Below the pieces are notes generated by a model. It did no database searches and had not been told where the DNA came from. It saw only the letters and a program-made list of their open reading frames with translations. From contig JAYSUQ010000065.1 in the NCBI GenBank assembly GCA_043718985.1, positions 1 to 16,748 on the forward strand: 16,748 nt of DNA, in the 5' to 3' direction. Position numbers and translations under genes: made by a program. This DNA is from UBA4416 sp043718985. Its GTDB lineage: Bacteria > Bacteroidota > Bacteroidia > B-17B0 > Aurantibacillaceae. Shown here in pieces: positions 7,484 to 14,599 of this stretch. Position 1 is the first letter of the stretch; every line of letters begins with the position of its first letter.

Positions 7484-8713
7484 ATGAGCAAAATTAAAGT
7501 AGCCAATCCAGTTGTAGAGTTAGATGGCGATGAAATGACACGCATTATTTGGAAATTTATTAAAGATAAATTAATAGTTCCTTATTTAGATGTAGATATT
7601 AAATACTACGATTTAGGAATGGAGTACCGTGATGAAACTAATGACCAAGTTACTATTGATGCCGCAGAGGCAATTAAAAAACATGGTGTAGGTATTAAAT
7701 GTGCTACCATTACACCCGACGAAGCACGTGTTAAAGAGTTTAACTTAAAGCAAATGTGGAAATCGCCAAATGGTACAATTCGTAACATACTTGATGGTAC
7801 CGTGTTTCGTGAGCCAATAGTTTGTGCAAATGTTCCGCGTTTAGTAAGTAATTGGACTGCTCCAATAATTGTTGGCCGCCATGCGTTTGGAGATCAGTAT
7901 AAAGCAACTGATTTTGTGATTCCTGGAAAAGGAAAATTAACAATGAAATTTGAAGGCGAAGATGGAAAGGTAATAGAGCACGAAATTTATAAATTTAATG
8001 GTGCAGGCGTTGCAATGGGAATGTATAATGTTGAGGAGTCTATCAGAGGCTTTGCTCACTCTTGCTTTAATGTAGCCTTAAACAAAAAATGGCCGTTATA
8101 TTTATCTACTAAAAACACCATTTTAAAAAAATACGATGGCCGTTTTAAAGATATTTTTGAAGAAATATATCAATCAGATTACAAAGCTAAATATGAAGCA
8201 GCTGGTATTGTTTACGAACACCGTTTAATTGATGATATGGTTGCATCTGCATTAAAATGGAATGGTAATTTTGTTTGGGCTTGTAAAAATTATGATGGCG
8301 ATGTTCAGTCCGATTCAGTAGCACAAGGTTTTGGATCTTTAGGTTTAATGACATCTGTATTAATTACGCCTGATGGAACTATTATGGAAGCAGAAGCGGC
8401 TCATGGTACAGTAACTCGTCACTTTCGTGATCATCAAAATGGCAAACCAACATCTACAAATCCAATTGCAAGTATTTTTGCTTGGACACGTGGATTAGAG
8501 TTTCGTGGTAAATTAGATAATAACCAAGAGTTAATTAATTTTTGCCAAGCCTTAGAGCAAGTTTGTGTAGAAACAGTTGAAAGTGGTAAAATGACTAAAG
8601 ATTTAGCTGTTTGTACCCACGGTAACAAAGTAAACCATGGCGAACATTATTTATATACTGAAGAATTTTTAGATGCAATTGATCAAAATTTAAAAAAGAA
8701 ATTAGGGAAGTAA
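7484..8713 (+). CDS. icd: NADP-dependent isocitrate dehydrogenase (eukaryote-like, dimeric type)
   Basis: Converts isocitrate to 2-oxoglutarate and CO2 with reduction of NADP in the TCA cycle, in the cytosol. The 409-residue product aligns through its length with human IDH1-type enzymes rather than E. coli Icd. Substrate residues sit at the same numbers as in human IDH1: SPNGTIRN with Arg100, Arg109, GRHAFGDQY with Arg132 and Tyr139. Lys210, Asp250, Asp273 and Asp277 (YDGDVQSDS) match the catalytic lysine and metal ligands with an offset of two. The AAHGTVTRHFR segment is the NADP-binding signature. The ATG at 7484 is chosen over the upstream GTG (7454) because it gives the family length and N-terminus (MSKIKVANPVVELDGDEMTR) and lies downstream of the promoter. 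The NifU-like gene follows after 57 bases and may be co-transcribed. Confidence 0.96.
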   Translation: MSKIKVANPVVELDGDEMTRIIWKFIKDKLIVPYLDVDIKYYDLGMEYRDETNDQVTIDAAEAIKKHGVGIKCATITPDEARVKEFNLKQMWKSPNGTIRNILDGTVFREPIVCANVPRLVSNWTAPIIVGRHAFGDQYKATDFVIPGKGKLTMKFEGEDGKVIEHEIYKFNGAGVAMGMYNVEESIRGFAHSCFNVALNKKWPLYLSTKNTILKKYDGRFKDIFEEIYQSDYKAKYEAAGIVYEHRLIDDMVASALKWNGNFVWACKNYDGDVQSDSVAQGFGSLGLMTSVLITPDGTIMEAEAAHGTVTRHFRDHQNGKPTSTNPIASIFAWTRGLEFRGKLDNNQELINFCQALEQVCVETVESGKMTKDLAVCTHGNKVNHGEHYLYTEEFLDAIDQNLKKKLGK

Positions 8714-8770
8714 TTTTTTAAATTTTCATTTTAAATTAAATTTCAAATCGTAGATAAAAAAACATAAAAA

Positions 8771-9010
8771 ATGAACCAAGAATTATTTAATAGAGTTGAA
8801 GCAGCATTAAAAACCATTCGCCCTTATTTAGAAGCAGATGGTGGAGATGTGGAACTGTTAGAAATAACAGAAGAACGCGCAGCAATGCTCGAATTAAAAG
8901 GTGCTTGCAAAACGTGCACTATGAGCCACATGACAATGAAGGCAGGTATTGAAGAAACCATTATGCGAGCAGTGCCAGAAATAACTTCGGTTCACGCTAT
9001 TAAAAATTAA
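8771..9010 (+). CDS. NifU C-terminal-domain (Nfu-type) Fe-S cluster carrier
   Basis: A 79-residue protein consisting of a single NifU-C domain. The signature RPYLEADGGDVELLEI (17-32) is followed by GACKTCTMSHMTMKAGIE with Cys46 and Cys49, the CxxC that holds a [4Fe-4S] cluster bridged between two subunits. Such proteins deliver clusters to target enzymes. It is full length for the stand-alone form; there is no HEAT-like or A-type N-terminal domain. The ATG at 8771 follows an A-rich leader. It ends just before a strong hairpin. Possible local clients include the Hdr-like proteins at the start of the window, but that is inference. Confidence 0.93.
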   Translation: MNQELFNRVEAALKTIRPYLEADGGDVELLEITEERAAMLELKGACKTCTMSHMTMKAGIEETIMRAVPEITSVHAIKN

Positions 9011-9032
9011 TTAAATTACTATTACATTTTTT

Positions 9033-9067
9033 AACGCTTTCAGAGTTTTATATTCTGAAAGCGTTTT
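9033..9067 (+). terminator. Intrinsic terminator after the nfu-like gene
   Basis: AACGCTTTCAGA (9033-9044) and TCTGAAAGCGTT (9054-9065) make a perfect 12-bp stem with a 9-base loop. Only a short T tract follows (TTTT at 9064-9067, partly within the stem). It lies 23 bases after the nfu stop and 13 bases before the acetyltransferase start, so it marks a boundary between the two units. Confidence 0.75.
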
Positions 9068-9079
9068 AGTATCTAAACG

Positions 9080-9514
9080 ATGTTTGAAATTAACCTAGCA
9101 ACTAATCAAATTGAAATTAATAAGATAATTAATTTACGGTATGATGTATTGCGCAAACCTTGGAACAAAACAATTGAAAGTGCAACCGATGGCAATGAGT
9201 TAGATTTTGTAAATGCATACATTAAAGATGGTGAAGAATTAATTGCTTGCGCTCGTTTGCAGTTTAACACTGTTAGCGTAGCTCAAATTAGGTTTATGGC
9301 AGTAAGCCAATTACACCAAGGCAAAGGATTAGGTAAACAACTTATTTTTGCACTCGAAAAAATAGCGCTACAACATAACATTTTACAAATTGAATTACAA
9401 GCTAGGCAAAATGCAGTTAATTTTTATTTAAATTGTGGGTATACTGTTAAAGAAAAATCTTTTTTAATGTGGGATACAATTCAGCATTACTTAATGGTAA
9501 AAACTATTAAATAG
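9080..9514 (+). CDS. GNAT-family N-acetyltransferase
   Basis: A 144-residue GNAT protein that would transfer an acyl group from acetyl-CoA to an amine. Motif A is clear: RFMAVSQLHQGKGLGKQL with the pyrophosphate-binding Q80-G-K-G-L-G85. Motif B is the segment ELQARQNAVNFYLNCGYTV (105-123). The N-terminal 'LRYDVLRKPW' (19-28) resembles a GNAT subgroup common in Bacteroidota, and the C-terminal half resembles ElaA. The substrate cannot be predicted. It starts 13 bases after a terminator hairpin and ends 19 bases before the glycosyltransferase, so co-transcription with the next two genes is likely; sugar acetylation is one idea but not supported by specific residues. Confidence 0.85.
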   Translation: MFEINLATNQIEINKIINLRYDVLRKPWNKTIESATDGNELDFVNAYIKDGEELIACARLQFNTVSVAQIRFMAVSQLHQGKGLGKQLIFALEKIALQHNILQIELQARQNAVNFYLNCGYTVKEKSFLMWDTIQHYLMVKTIK

Positions 9515-9533
9515 TTATATTTAATTATAGTTA

Positions 9534-10700
9534 ATGCAAGCAAACAAGCACATACTCTTTATTTCATCGTGGTATCCAAACCGAACAAACACCTTACATG
9601 GCATATTTAACAACTATTTTGCCCAAGCAAGCGCTTTAAATAATACGGTTAGTGTTGTGCATGTTTGCTCCGACGAAAATTTAAAACAAGAGTATGAGGT
9701 TTGCCAATTTTTGGATGAAAATATAGCGACTGTTATTATTTATTATAAAAAAATAACTTCAAAAATCCCTATTGTATCAAACTTATTAAAATTTCGCAAA
9801 CTAATTAAAGCTTATCAAATTGGGTATGAAATTATTTGCAAACATGTATCAAAACCAAATTTAATACAACTAAATGTAGTAATGCCAGCAGGTATTGGTG
9901 CATTGCATTTAGCTCAAAAACACAATATACCTTTTATTATTACTGAAAACTGGACTGGTTACTCGGCCGATGATGGCAGCTATAAAGGAATGTTGCTAAA
10001 ATATTTTACTAAAAAAATTGTATCAAAAGCAAAAGCAATTTTAGTTGTGAGCGAGTTTTTAAAAAATGCAATGCTCAGTCATAACTTAAATGGAAACTAC
10101 CATTTAATATCAAACGTTGTAAATACCAATTTGTTTAAACCAATTACTATTCAAAAAAACGAAAAGATTAATTTTATTCATATTTCGGTTTTAAACGATG
10201 CGCAAAAAAACGTATCTGGTATTATTAACGCATTTAGTCAAGCATTAAAAACTAATAATAAACTAACATTAACAATTGTTGGTGATGGTGAAGATGCCGA
10301 ATTATTGAAAAAATTAGTTACTAATTTAAAACTTAACTGTGCCGTGCTATTTACTGGTAAATTAATAAATGAGCAATTGGTTAATAAAATAAATGAAAGC
10401 GATGCACTTATTATGTTTAGTAATTACGAAACTTTTGGCTTAGTTATTGCCGAATGTTTAGCGTGCGGTAAGCCAGTAATATCAAGCAATGTTGGTCCAG
10501 TGGTTGAATATTTAAATAGGGATTTAGGCGTTATTATTGAAAAGAAAAATGAAATGCAACTAACACAAGCCATGTTAAATTTTACTCAGGATAAATTTAA
10601 TTCAAATGTTATAAGAGAATTTGCAGTAAGTAATTTTAGTAAGCAAGCTGTTAGCAAAAAATTTGATGTAATTTATAACACCATTTTAAAAAATAAATAG
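9534..10700 (+). CDS. GT-B glycosyltransferase (family 4-like)
   Basis: A 388-residue cytosolic or membrane-associated glycosyltransferase with the two-Rossmann GT-B layout. The N-terminal domain begins HILFISSWYPNRTNTLHGIF, a common GT4 opening with the acceptor-side glycine loop. The C-terminal domain has LTIVGDGEDAELLKKL (245-261) and the donor-binding E-x7-E motif at Glu299 and Glu307 (YETFGLVIAECLACGKPVI). Retaining GT4 enzymes transfer a sugar from a nucleotide donor to a lipid-linked or free acceptor; the sugar is not predictable. Its stop codon overlaps the start of the flippase gene by one base, which argues for translational coupling and for a shared glycan product. Confidence 0.92.
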   Translation: MQANKHILFISSWYPNRTNTLHGIFNNYFAQASALNNTVSVVHVCSDENLKQEYEVCQFLDENIATVIIYYKKITSKIPIVSNLLKFRKLIKAYQIGYEIICKHVSKPNLIQLNVVMPAGIGALHLAQKHNIPFIITENWTGYSADDGSYKGMLLKYFTKKIVSKAKAILVVSEFLKNAMLSHNLNGNYHLISNVVNTNLFKPITIQKNEKINFIHISVLNDAQKNVSGIINAFSQALKTNNKLTLTIVGDGEDAELLKKLVTNLKLNCAVLFTGKLINEQLVNKINESDALIMFSNYETFGLVIAECLACGKPVISSNVGPVVEYLNRDLGVIIEKKNEMQLTQAMLNFTQDKFNSNVIREFAVSNFSKQAVSKKFDVIYNTILKNK

Positions 10701-11926
10701 TGTTAAAGCGCATCATATCTTCATTAATTTTTAAAAGTGGTTCGGCTATTATTAATTTTGCTATTTTGTTTTTTTCGGCAAAATTTATGGGTGCCGAAGT
10801 TAGAGGCGAAATTGGAATATTTGTATTAAACATTGCCATCATTCAATCTATTAACGAAATATACACTGGTTATTCTCTTGTGCATTTTATTCCAAAATTT
10901 TCATTGTCAAAAATTTATTTTACAGGATTAAAATGGACTCTATGCTGCTCAATAATATTAGTTACTGTTTTTTATATTTTTCAAAGCACAACATTAATGT
11001 ACGTGTTACATATGTATTTAATTTCAACTATTATTATTATACATTCGTTTAATTTAGTTGTGTTGTTAGGCAAGCAAAAAATTAAACACTATAATTTATT
11101 ATGTTTTGCACAACCAGCATTGTTGTTATTAAGTTTGGTATGTTTTATATTTTTAGTAAAAATAAAAACATTTGATAGCTATGTTTTTTCGTTATATATA
11201 TCGTTTATACCACCATTTATAATATCAAGCGCACTACTTTATTTTTTATTAAAACAAGATGTTACTAAAGCTCAATACGACTTTAAAAGCGTATGCACAA
11301 ATGGATTTTATAATCAAATAGCTAATTTATCGCACACCTTAAGTAACCGTATAAATTTTTATTTTTTAGGTAATGCTGTTTTAGTAGGTGTGTTTTCATC
11401 AGCCACATCATTAATCGAATCTGTTTGGATAATTAGTAGTAGCGTATCGCCAATTGTGTTAACGCATATTGCAAATTCAGAAAAAAATTACACTAACGGA
11501 AAAATAACATTTGTGTTAGCTAAAATATGTTTTGTGTTAAGTTTTTTGTGTATTATAGTTTTACTTTTTATACCCGAAAACTTTTTTGTTTTACTTTTAG
11601 GCAGCGAGTTTTTGCAAACAAAAGCTATTATGTTAACCTTATCGCCAGGTATTGTTATCATTAGTTTTTCGGCAGTTATTGTGCATTATTTTTCGGCCTT
11701 AGGTAAACAAAAGTTAATTTTAAAAGCAAATGTTTCAGGCTTAATTATAACGGTAATATCGGCACCAATTTTTATATATTATTTTGGCATTTTTGGTGGC
11801 TGCTACTCGGCGGTTTTGTCGTATTTTGTATCGTCATTTATATTAGTTATATCGTTTATGAAAGAAAATAAACTAAACGCAGCAAGCCTTTTTAAACTAA
11901 AAAACGAATTAACATTTATTAAATAA
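10700..11926 (+). CDS. Wzx-like polysaccharide flippase / MATE-superfamily membrane protein
   Basis: A 408-residue inner-membrane protein with about 12 hydrophobic segments, beginning with IISSLIFKSGSAIINFAILFF and ending in a helical pair near 340-390. The opening 'K-G-A-x-x-N-F' type segment and the 12-helix pattern fit oligosaccharide flippases (Wzx / MOP exporters), which move lipid-linked glycans across the inner membrane. There are no catalytic residues to check. The start is a GTG at 10700 that shares its G with the TAG of the preceding glycosyltransferase. No polymerase, ligase or further glycosyltransferase is next to it, so this is a minimal glycan unit rather than a full capsule or O-antigen locus. 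Confidence 0.82.
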   Translation: MLKRIISSLIFKSGSAIINFAILFFSAKFMGAEVRGEIGIFVLNIAIIQSINEIYTGYSLVHFIPKFSLSKIYFTGLKWTLCCSIILVTVFYIFQSTTLMYVLHMYLISTIIIIHSFNLVVLLGKQKIKHYNLLCFAQPALLLLSLVCFIFLVKIKTFDSYVFSLYISFIPPFIISSALLYFLLKQDVTKAQYDFKSVCTNGFYNQIANLSHTLSNRINFYFLGNAVLVGVFSSATSLIESVWIISSSVSPIVLTHIANSEKNYTNGKITFVLAKICFVLSFLCIIVLLFIPENFFVLLLGSEFLQTKAIMLTLSPGIVIISFSAVIVHYFSALGKQKLILKANVSGLIITVISAPIFIYYFGIFGGCYSAVLSYFVSSFILVISFMKENKLNAASLFKLKNELTFIK

Positions 11927-11943
11927 CTTTTTATAATTAGGAG

Positions 11944-11966
11944 TTTAATGTCAAAAAGACATTAAA
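11944..11966 (+). terminator. Possible AT-rich terminator hairpin after the flippase
   Basis: TTTAATGTC (11944-11952) and GACATTAAA (11958-11966) pair perfectly over 9 bp with a loop of five A residues, 18 bases after the flippase stop. There is no T-run after it, so it could also be an mRNA-stabilising hairpin or an operator-like palindrome before dodecin. Confidence 0.5.
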
Positions 11967-12038
11967 ACTTATTTGGCTTATAAATTGATAAAGAGCGATA
12001 CAATTAATATATTTATATAAATCTAAAAAAATAAAATT

Positions 12039-12275
12039 ATGGCAGTAGTAAAAGTAATTGAAGTAATATCTACATCAACAAAAAGTATTGATGATGCAGT
12101 GCAAAGTGCGGTAACCGAAGTATCAAAATCTATCCGAAACATTGATTCGGTTTATGTAAAAGATATTAAAGCTCATGTAAAAGATGGTAAAATAACATCG
12201 TGGGGTGTTATTTGTAATTTATCGTTTAGAGTAGATGGTGCTGCAAAAGAATCAAAACCAAAAAAGAAAAAATAA
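12039..12275 (+). CDS. Dodecin-family protein with lysine-rich tail
   Basis: A 78-residue protein whose first 66 residues match dodecins, small proteins that form hollow dodecamers and store flavin or related cofactors. The family pattern VIEVISTSTKSIDDAVQSAV, then SVYVKDIKAHVKDGKI and LSFRVD, is clear. By alignment, the Trp that sandwiches the isoalloxazine ring in characterised dodecins (DWFEV) is replaced here by Ser37 (DSVYV), and the partner Gln (HFQV) by Gly57 (SWGV), so flavin binding of the classic type is doubtful. The C-terminus (AAKESKPKKKK, 68-78) is an unusual basic tail. The ATG at 12039 follows an A-rich leader. Thioredoxin starts 18 bases after the stop, so the two are probably co-transcribed. 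Confidence 0.88.
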   Translation: MAVVKVIEVISTSTKSIDDAVQSAVTEVSKSIRNIDSVYVKDIKAHVKDGKITSWGVICNLSFRVDGAAKESKPKKKK

Positions 12276-12293
12276 TTTTAAAAAAATAAAAAA

Positions 12294-12611
12294 ATGGCAT
12301 TAGAAATAACAGATTCAAATTTTGAAGAATTAGTATTAAAATCGGACAAACCAGTTTTGGTTGATTTTTGGGCAGAGTGGTGTGGACCTTGCCGCATGGT
12401 AGGCCCAGTTGTAGAAGAATTAGCAACCGAATACACAGGAAAAGCAGTAGTAGGTAAAGTTAATGTAGATACAAATTCTGAAATATCGGTAAAATACGGT
12501 ATTAGAAACATACCCACTATTTTGTTTTTTAAAAACGGTGAGGTTGTTGAAAAACACGTTGGTGTAGCTGCTAAAAATATTTTAGCCGATAAATTAAACG
12601 CTCACATGTAA
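12294..12611 (+). CDS. trxA: Thioredoxin
   Basis: A 105-residue cytosolic thioredoxin of standard length. The active site WAEWCGPC gives redox Cys30 and Cys33; Asp24 (VLVDFWA) is the buried acid and Pro74 (NIPTILFF) the cis-proline. It reduces protein disulfides using thioredoxin reductase. No signal peptide is present. The start ATG lies in an A-rich leader 18 bases after the dodecin stop, and a strong terminator follows 18 bases after the stop. Confidence 0.97.
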   Translation: MALEITDSNFEELVLKSDKPVLVDFWAEWCGPCRMVGPVVEELATEYTGKAVVGKVNVDTNSEISVKYGIRNIPTILFFKNGEVVEKHVGVAAKNILADKLNAHM

Positions 12612-12629
12612 TTGTAAAATTATAATTTT

Positions 12630-12664
12630 AAAAAGCCATTTACTTTTATGTAAATGGCTTTTTT
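12630..12664 (+). terminator. Strong intrinsic terminator after trxA
   Basis: AAAAAGCCATTTAC (12630-12643) pairs perfectly with GTAAATGGCTTTTT (12650-12663) over 14 bp around the loop TTTTAT, ending in a T-run. It closes the dodecin-trxA unit. The A-tract on the 5' side means it would also terminate transcription from the other direction. Confidence 0.9.
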
Positions 12665-12754
12665 AATTTTAAATTCATCTTTAATAGTTAACATAGTTTA
12701 ATTTTTATAATAACACATCATCCCTAAAAAAATTGTAAATTAGAGCATATAAAA

Positions 12755-14020
12755 ATGAAACTATTTATTTTACTTGTTATTACGTTATGTATAAATGCAT
12801 CGGCTTTTGCTAGTTACATTTTAATACCGATGGATGATTCTCAAAAAAATCATTTAAAAAGTTATGGCATTGCTTATTGGAGTTTAAAAGGTGAACTCGA
12901 AATACAATGGCTTGTAAATTATCGTGGCGGTAGTTTTTTAATACCTAACTCAAAATTAGTGAGTAACGAATGTACTATACGTGGCGTAAGTTTTGAAACA
13001 ATATCGGATGCGCAAGCTAATGGCATACTTGCCGATATTGCAAACCCCGAAGTAAACCAAGATGCTATTAAATTAGAAAAAGCACCTAAAATTGCAGTAT
13101 ACTCTCCAAAAATAAAACAGCCCTGGGACGATGCCGTAACACTGGTTTTAAAATATGCCGAAATACCATACGAAACAGTTTATGATGAAGATTTATTAAC
13201 TGATAAATTAAAAAATTTCGATTGGTTGCATCTTCACCATGAAGATTTTACGGGACAGTATGGTAAATTTTATGCGCAATTTAAAAATGCGGCTTGGTAT
13301 CAAAATGAAGTAAAAGATAACGAAGAAACTGCCAAAAAATTAGGCTTCACAAAAGTATCGCAACTTAAGTTAGCCGTAGCAAAAAAAATTAACGAGTTTG
13401 TATTTAGTGGTGGTTTTATGTTTGCTATGTGTAGCGCAACCGATAGTTACGATATTGCACTTTCGTGCGAAGGCATTGATATTTGCGAAACAATGTTTGA
13501 CCACGATGCCGCAGATGCCGCTATGAATAAAAAAATTGATTTTACTAAAGGTTTAGCTTTTGAAAAATATCAGTTAAGCACAAATCCTTACGAATACGAA
13601 TACTCAACCATTGATGCTACCACAACCCGCAATCAATATGGAGTTACACAACAAAACGATATGTTTACGTTGTTTGATTTTTCGGCCAAATGGGATCCTG
13701 TACCTACAATGTTATGTCAAAACCACGCGCAAACTATTAAAGGTTTTTATGGACAAACAACCGCATTTACAAAAAATTATATTAAAAAAAATATTTTAAT
13801 ATTAGGCGAATCTAAAGCATTTAACGAAGCAAAGTATATACACGGCGATTTTGGTAAAGGCACTTGGACATTTTATGGTGGCCACGATCCTGAAGATTAT
13901 CAACACCGAGTAGAAGACCCACCAACCGATTTAAACCTACATCCAAATTCGCCAGGGTATAGGTTAATATTAAATAACATATTGTTTCCGGCGGCTAAAA
14001 AGAAAAAACAAAAAACATAA
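12755..14020 (+). CDS. Exported protein of unknown function, family often labelled 'asparagine synthetase B'
   Basis: A 421-residue protein with a clear signal peptide (MKLFILLVITLCINASAFA, cleavage near residue 19), so it acts outside the cytoplasm. It matches, from memory, a Bacteroidota family whose members carry the name asparagine synthetase B, beginning ILIPMDDSQKNHLKSYGIAYW. The name is not supported: there is no N-terminal catalytic Cys, no glutaminase domain and no ATP-pyrophosphatase motif. Residues about 111-410 look like a class I amidotransferase or ThuA-like alpha/beta fold: IAVYSPKIKQPWDDAV, DWLHLHHEDFTGQYG (156-170), a possible nucleophile turn GGFMFAMCSATD (Cys226), and GTWTFYGGHDPED (His377, Glu380). 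That fold is inference from local patterns. A lysine-rich end (KKKKQK) closes it. It is flanked by terminators or long gaps and appears monocistronic. Confidence 0.75.
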   Translation: MKLFILLVITLCINASAFASYILIPMDDSQKNHLKSYGIAYWSLKGELEIQWLVNYRGGSFLIPNSKLVSNECTIRGVSFETISDAQANGILADIANPEVNQDAIKLEKAPKIAVYSPKIKQPWDDAVTLVLKYAEIPYETVYDEDLLTDKLKNFDWLHLHHEDFTGQYGKFYAQFKNAAWYQNEVKDNEETAKKLGFTKVSQLKLAVAKKINEFVFSGGFMFAMCSATDSYDIALSCEGIDICETMFDHDAADAAMNKKIDFTKGLAFEKYQLSTNPYEYEYSTIDATTTRNQYGVTQQNDMFTLFDFSAKWDPVPTMLCQNHAQTIKGFYGQTTAFTKNYIKKNILILGESKAFNEAKYIHGDFGKGTWTFYGGHDPEDYQHRVEDPPTDLNLHPNSPGYRLILNNILFPAAKKKKQKT

Positions 14021-14166
14021 TAGTTGTTTATTTACTACATTATTTACTCATCTTAATTAATTAGGTTCATTTTTAATAGCCTTTTAAGGCAAACTTTAGT
14101 TTTTATACTACTGATAATTAACTGGTTAGCAATTATTAAACTTTATTACTATTTTATCTAATTTGA

Positions 14167-14197
14167 TTAGCACAATTCAATTAAATTTTTACTTTTG
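14167..14197 (+). promoter_or_regulatory. Probable promoter for the DUF2795 gene
   Basis: TACTTTTG at 14190-14197 is an exact TAnnTTTG -7 element. Nineteen bases upstream stands TTAG (14167-14170), one mismatch from TTTG. Transcription would start near 14203, giving a leader of about 17 bases that is almost entirely A. The rest of the 199-base gap 14021-14219 shows no gene. Confidence 0.55.
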
Positions 14198-14219
14198 CAT
14201 TAAATAAAAAAATAAAATT

Positions 14220-14441
14220 ATGTATTGGACATTAGAATTAGCATCGTGGTTAGAAGATGCGCCTTGGCCGGCTACTAAGGATGAGTTAATTGATTTTGCT
14301 ATTCGCTCGGGTGCACCAATGGAAGTGATTGAAAATTTGCAAGAAATGGAAGACGAAGGTGATGCCTATGAAACGATTGAAGAAATTTGGCCAGATTACC
14401 CAACAAAAGACGATTTCTTTTTTAACGAAGACGAATATTAA
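14220..14441 (+). CDS. DUF2795-family small acidic protein
   Basis: A 73-residue, very acidic, soluble protein. It begins MYWTLELASWLEDAPWPATKD and ends in a run of acidic and aromatic residues (DDFFFNEDEY); I recognise it as the small DUF2795-type protein that is strongly conserved in Bacteroidota. The DUF2795 core (a helical unit with 'DAPWPATKDELIDFA') fits residues about 8-45. Function is unknown. It has its own promoter and a perfect terminator, so it is a single-gene unit, consistent with high expression. Confidence 0.85.
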   Translation: MYWTLELASWLEDAPWPATKDELIDFAIRSGAPMEVIENLQEMEDEGDAYETIEEIWPDYPTKDDFFFNEDEY

Positions 14442-14442
14442 A

Positions 14443-14479
14443 AACAAAAAAGGCTTGCTAAATGCAAGCCTTTTTTGTT
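14443..14479 (+). terminator. Very strong intrinsic terminator after the DUF2795 gene
   Basis: AACAAAAAAGGCTTGC (14443-14458) and its exact reverse complement (14464-14479) form a perfect 16-bp stem around the loop TAAAT, with a six-T run in the 3' arm. It begins two bases after the stop codon. The A-tract in the 5' arm would make it work in both directions. Confidence 0.93.
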
Positions 14480-14582
14480 AATTATTATTTTGTTACGATA
14501 CAATAATAGTGGCTTTTTTTTAAGTAATACCATTGTGAAATACTATTGATAAAACGAAGACTTTTTTTACGAAACTAATTAA

Positions 14583-14590
14583 TAACTTTG
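14583..14590 (+). promoter_or_regulatory. Possible -7 element for the PurF-like gene
   Basis: TAACTTTG matches TAnnTTTG exactly and ends 10 bases before the ATG at 14600. No TTTG or TTG stands at 19-base spacing upstream. If used, the transcript would have almost no 5' leader. The TTG inside this element (14588) is therefore not a credible start codon. Confidence 0.4.
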
Positions 14591-14599
14591 CATTGTATT

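Noticed and set aside
14588..14599. TTG start giving a four-residue extension of the PurF-like protein
   Set aside because: The TTG is inside a TAnnTTTG element; the ATG at 14600 matches the family start MSDxIKHECG.
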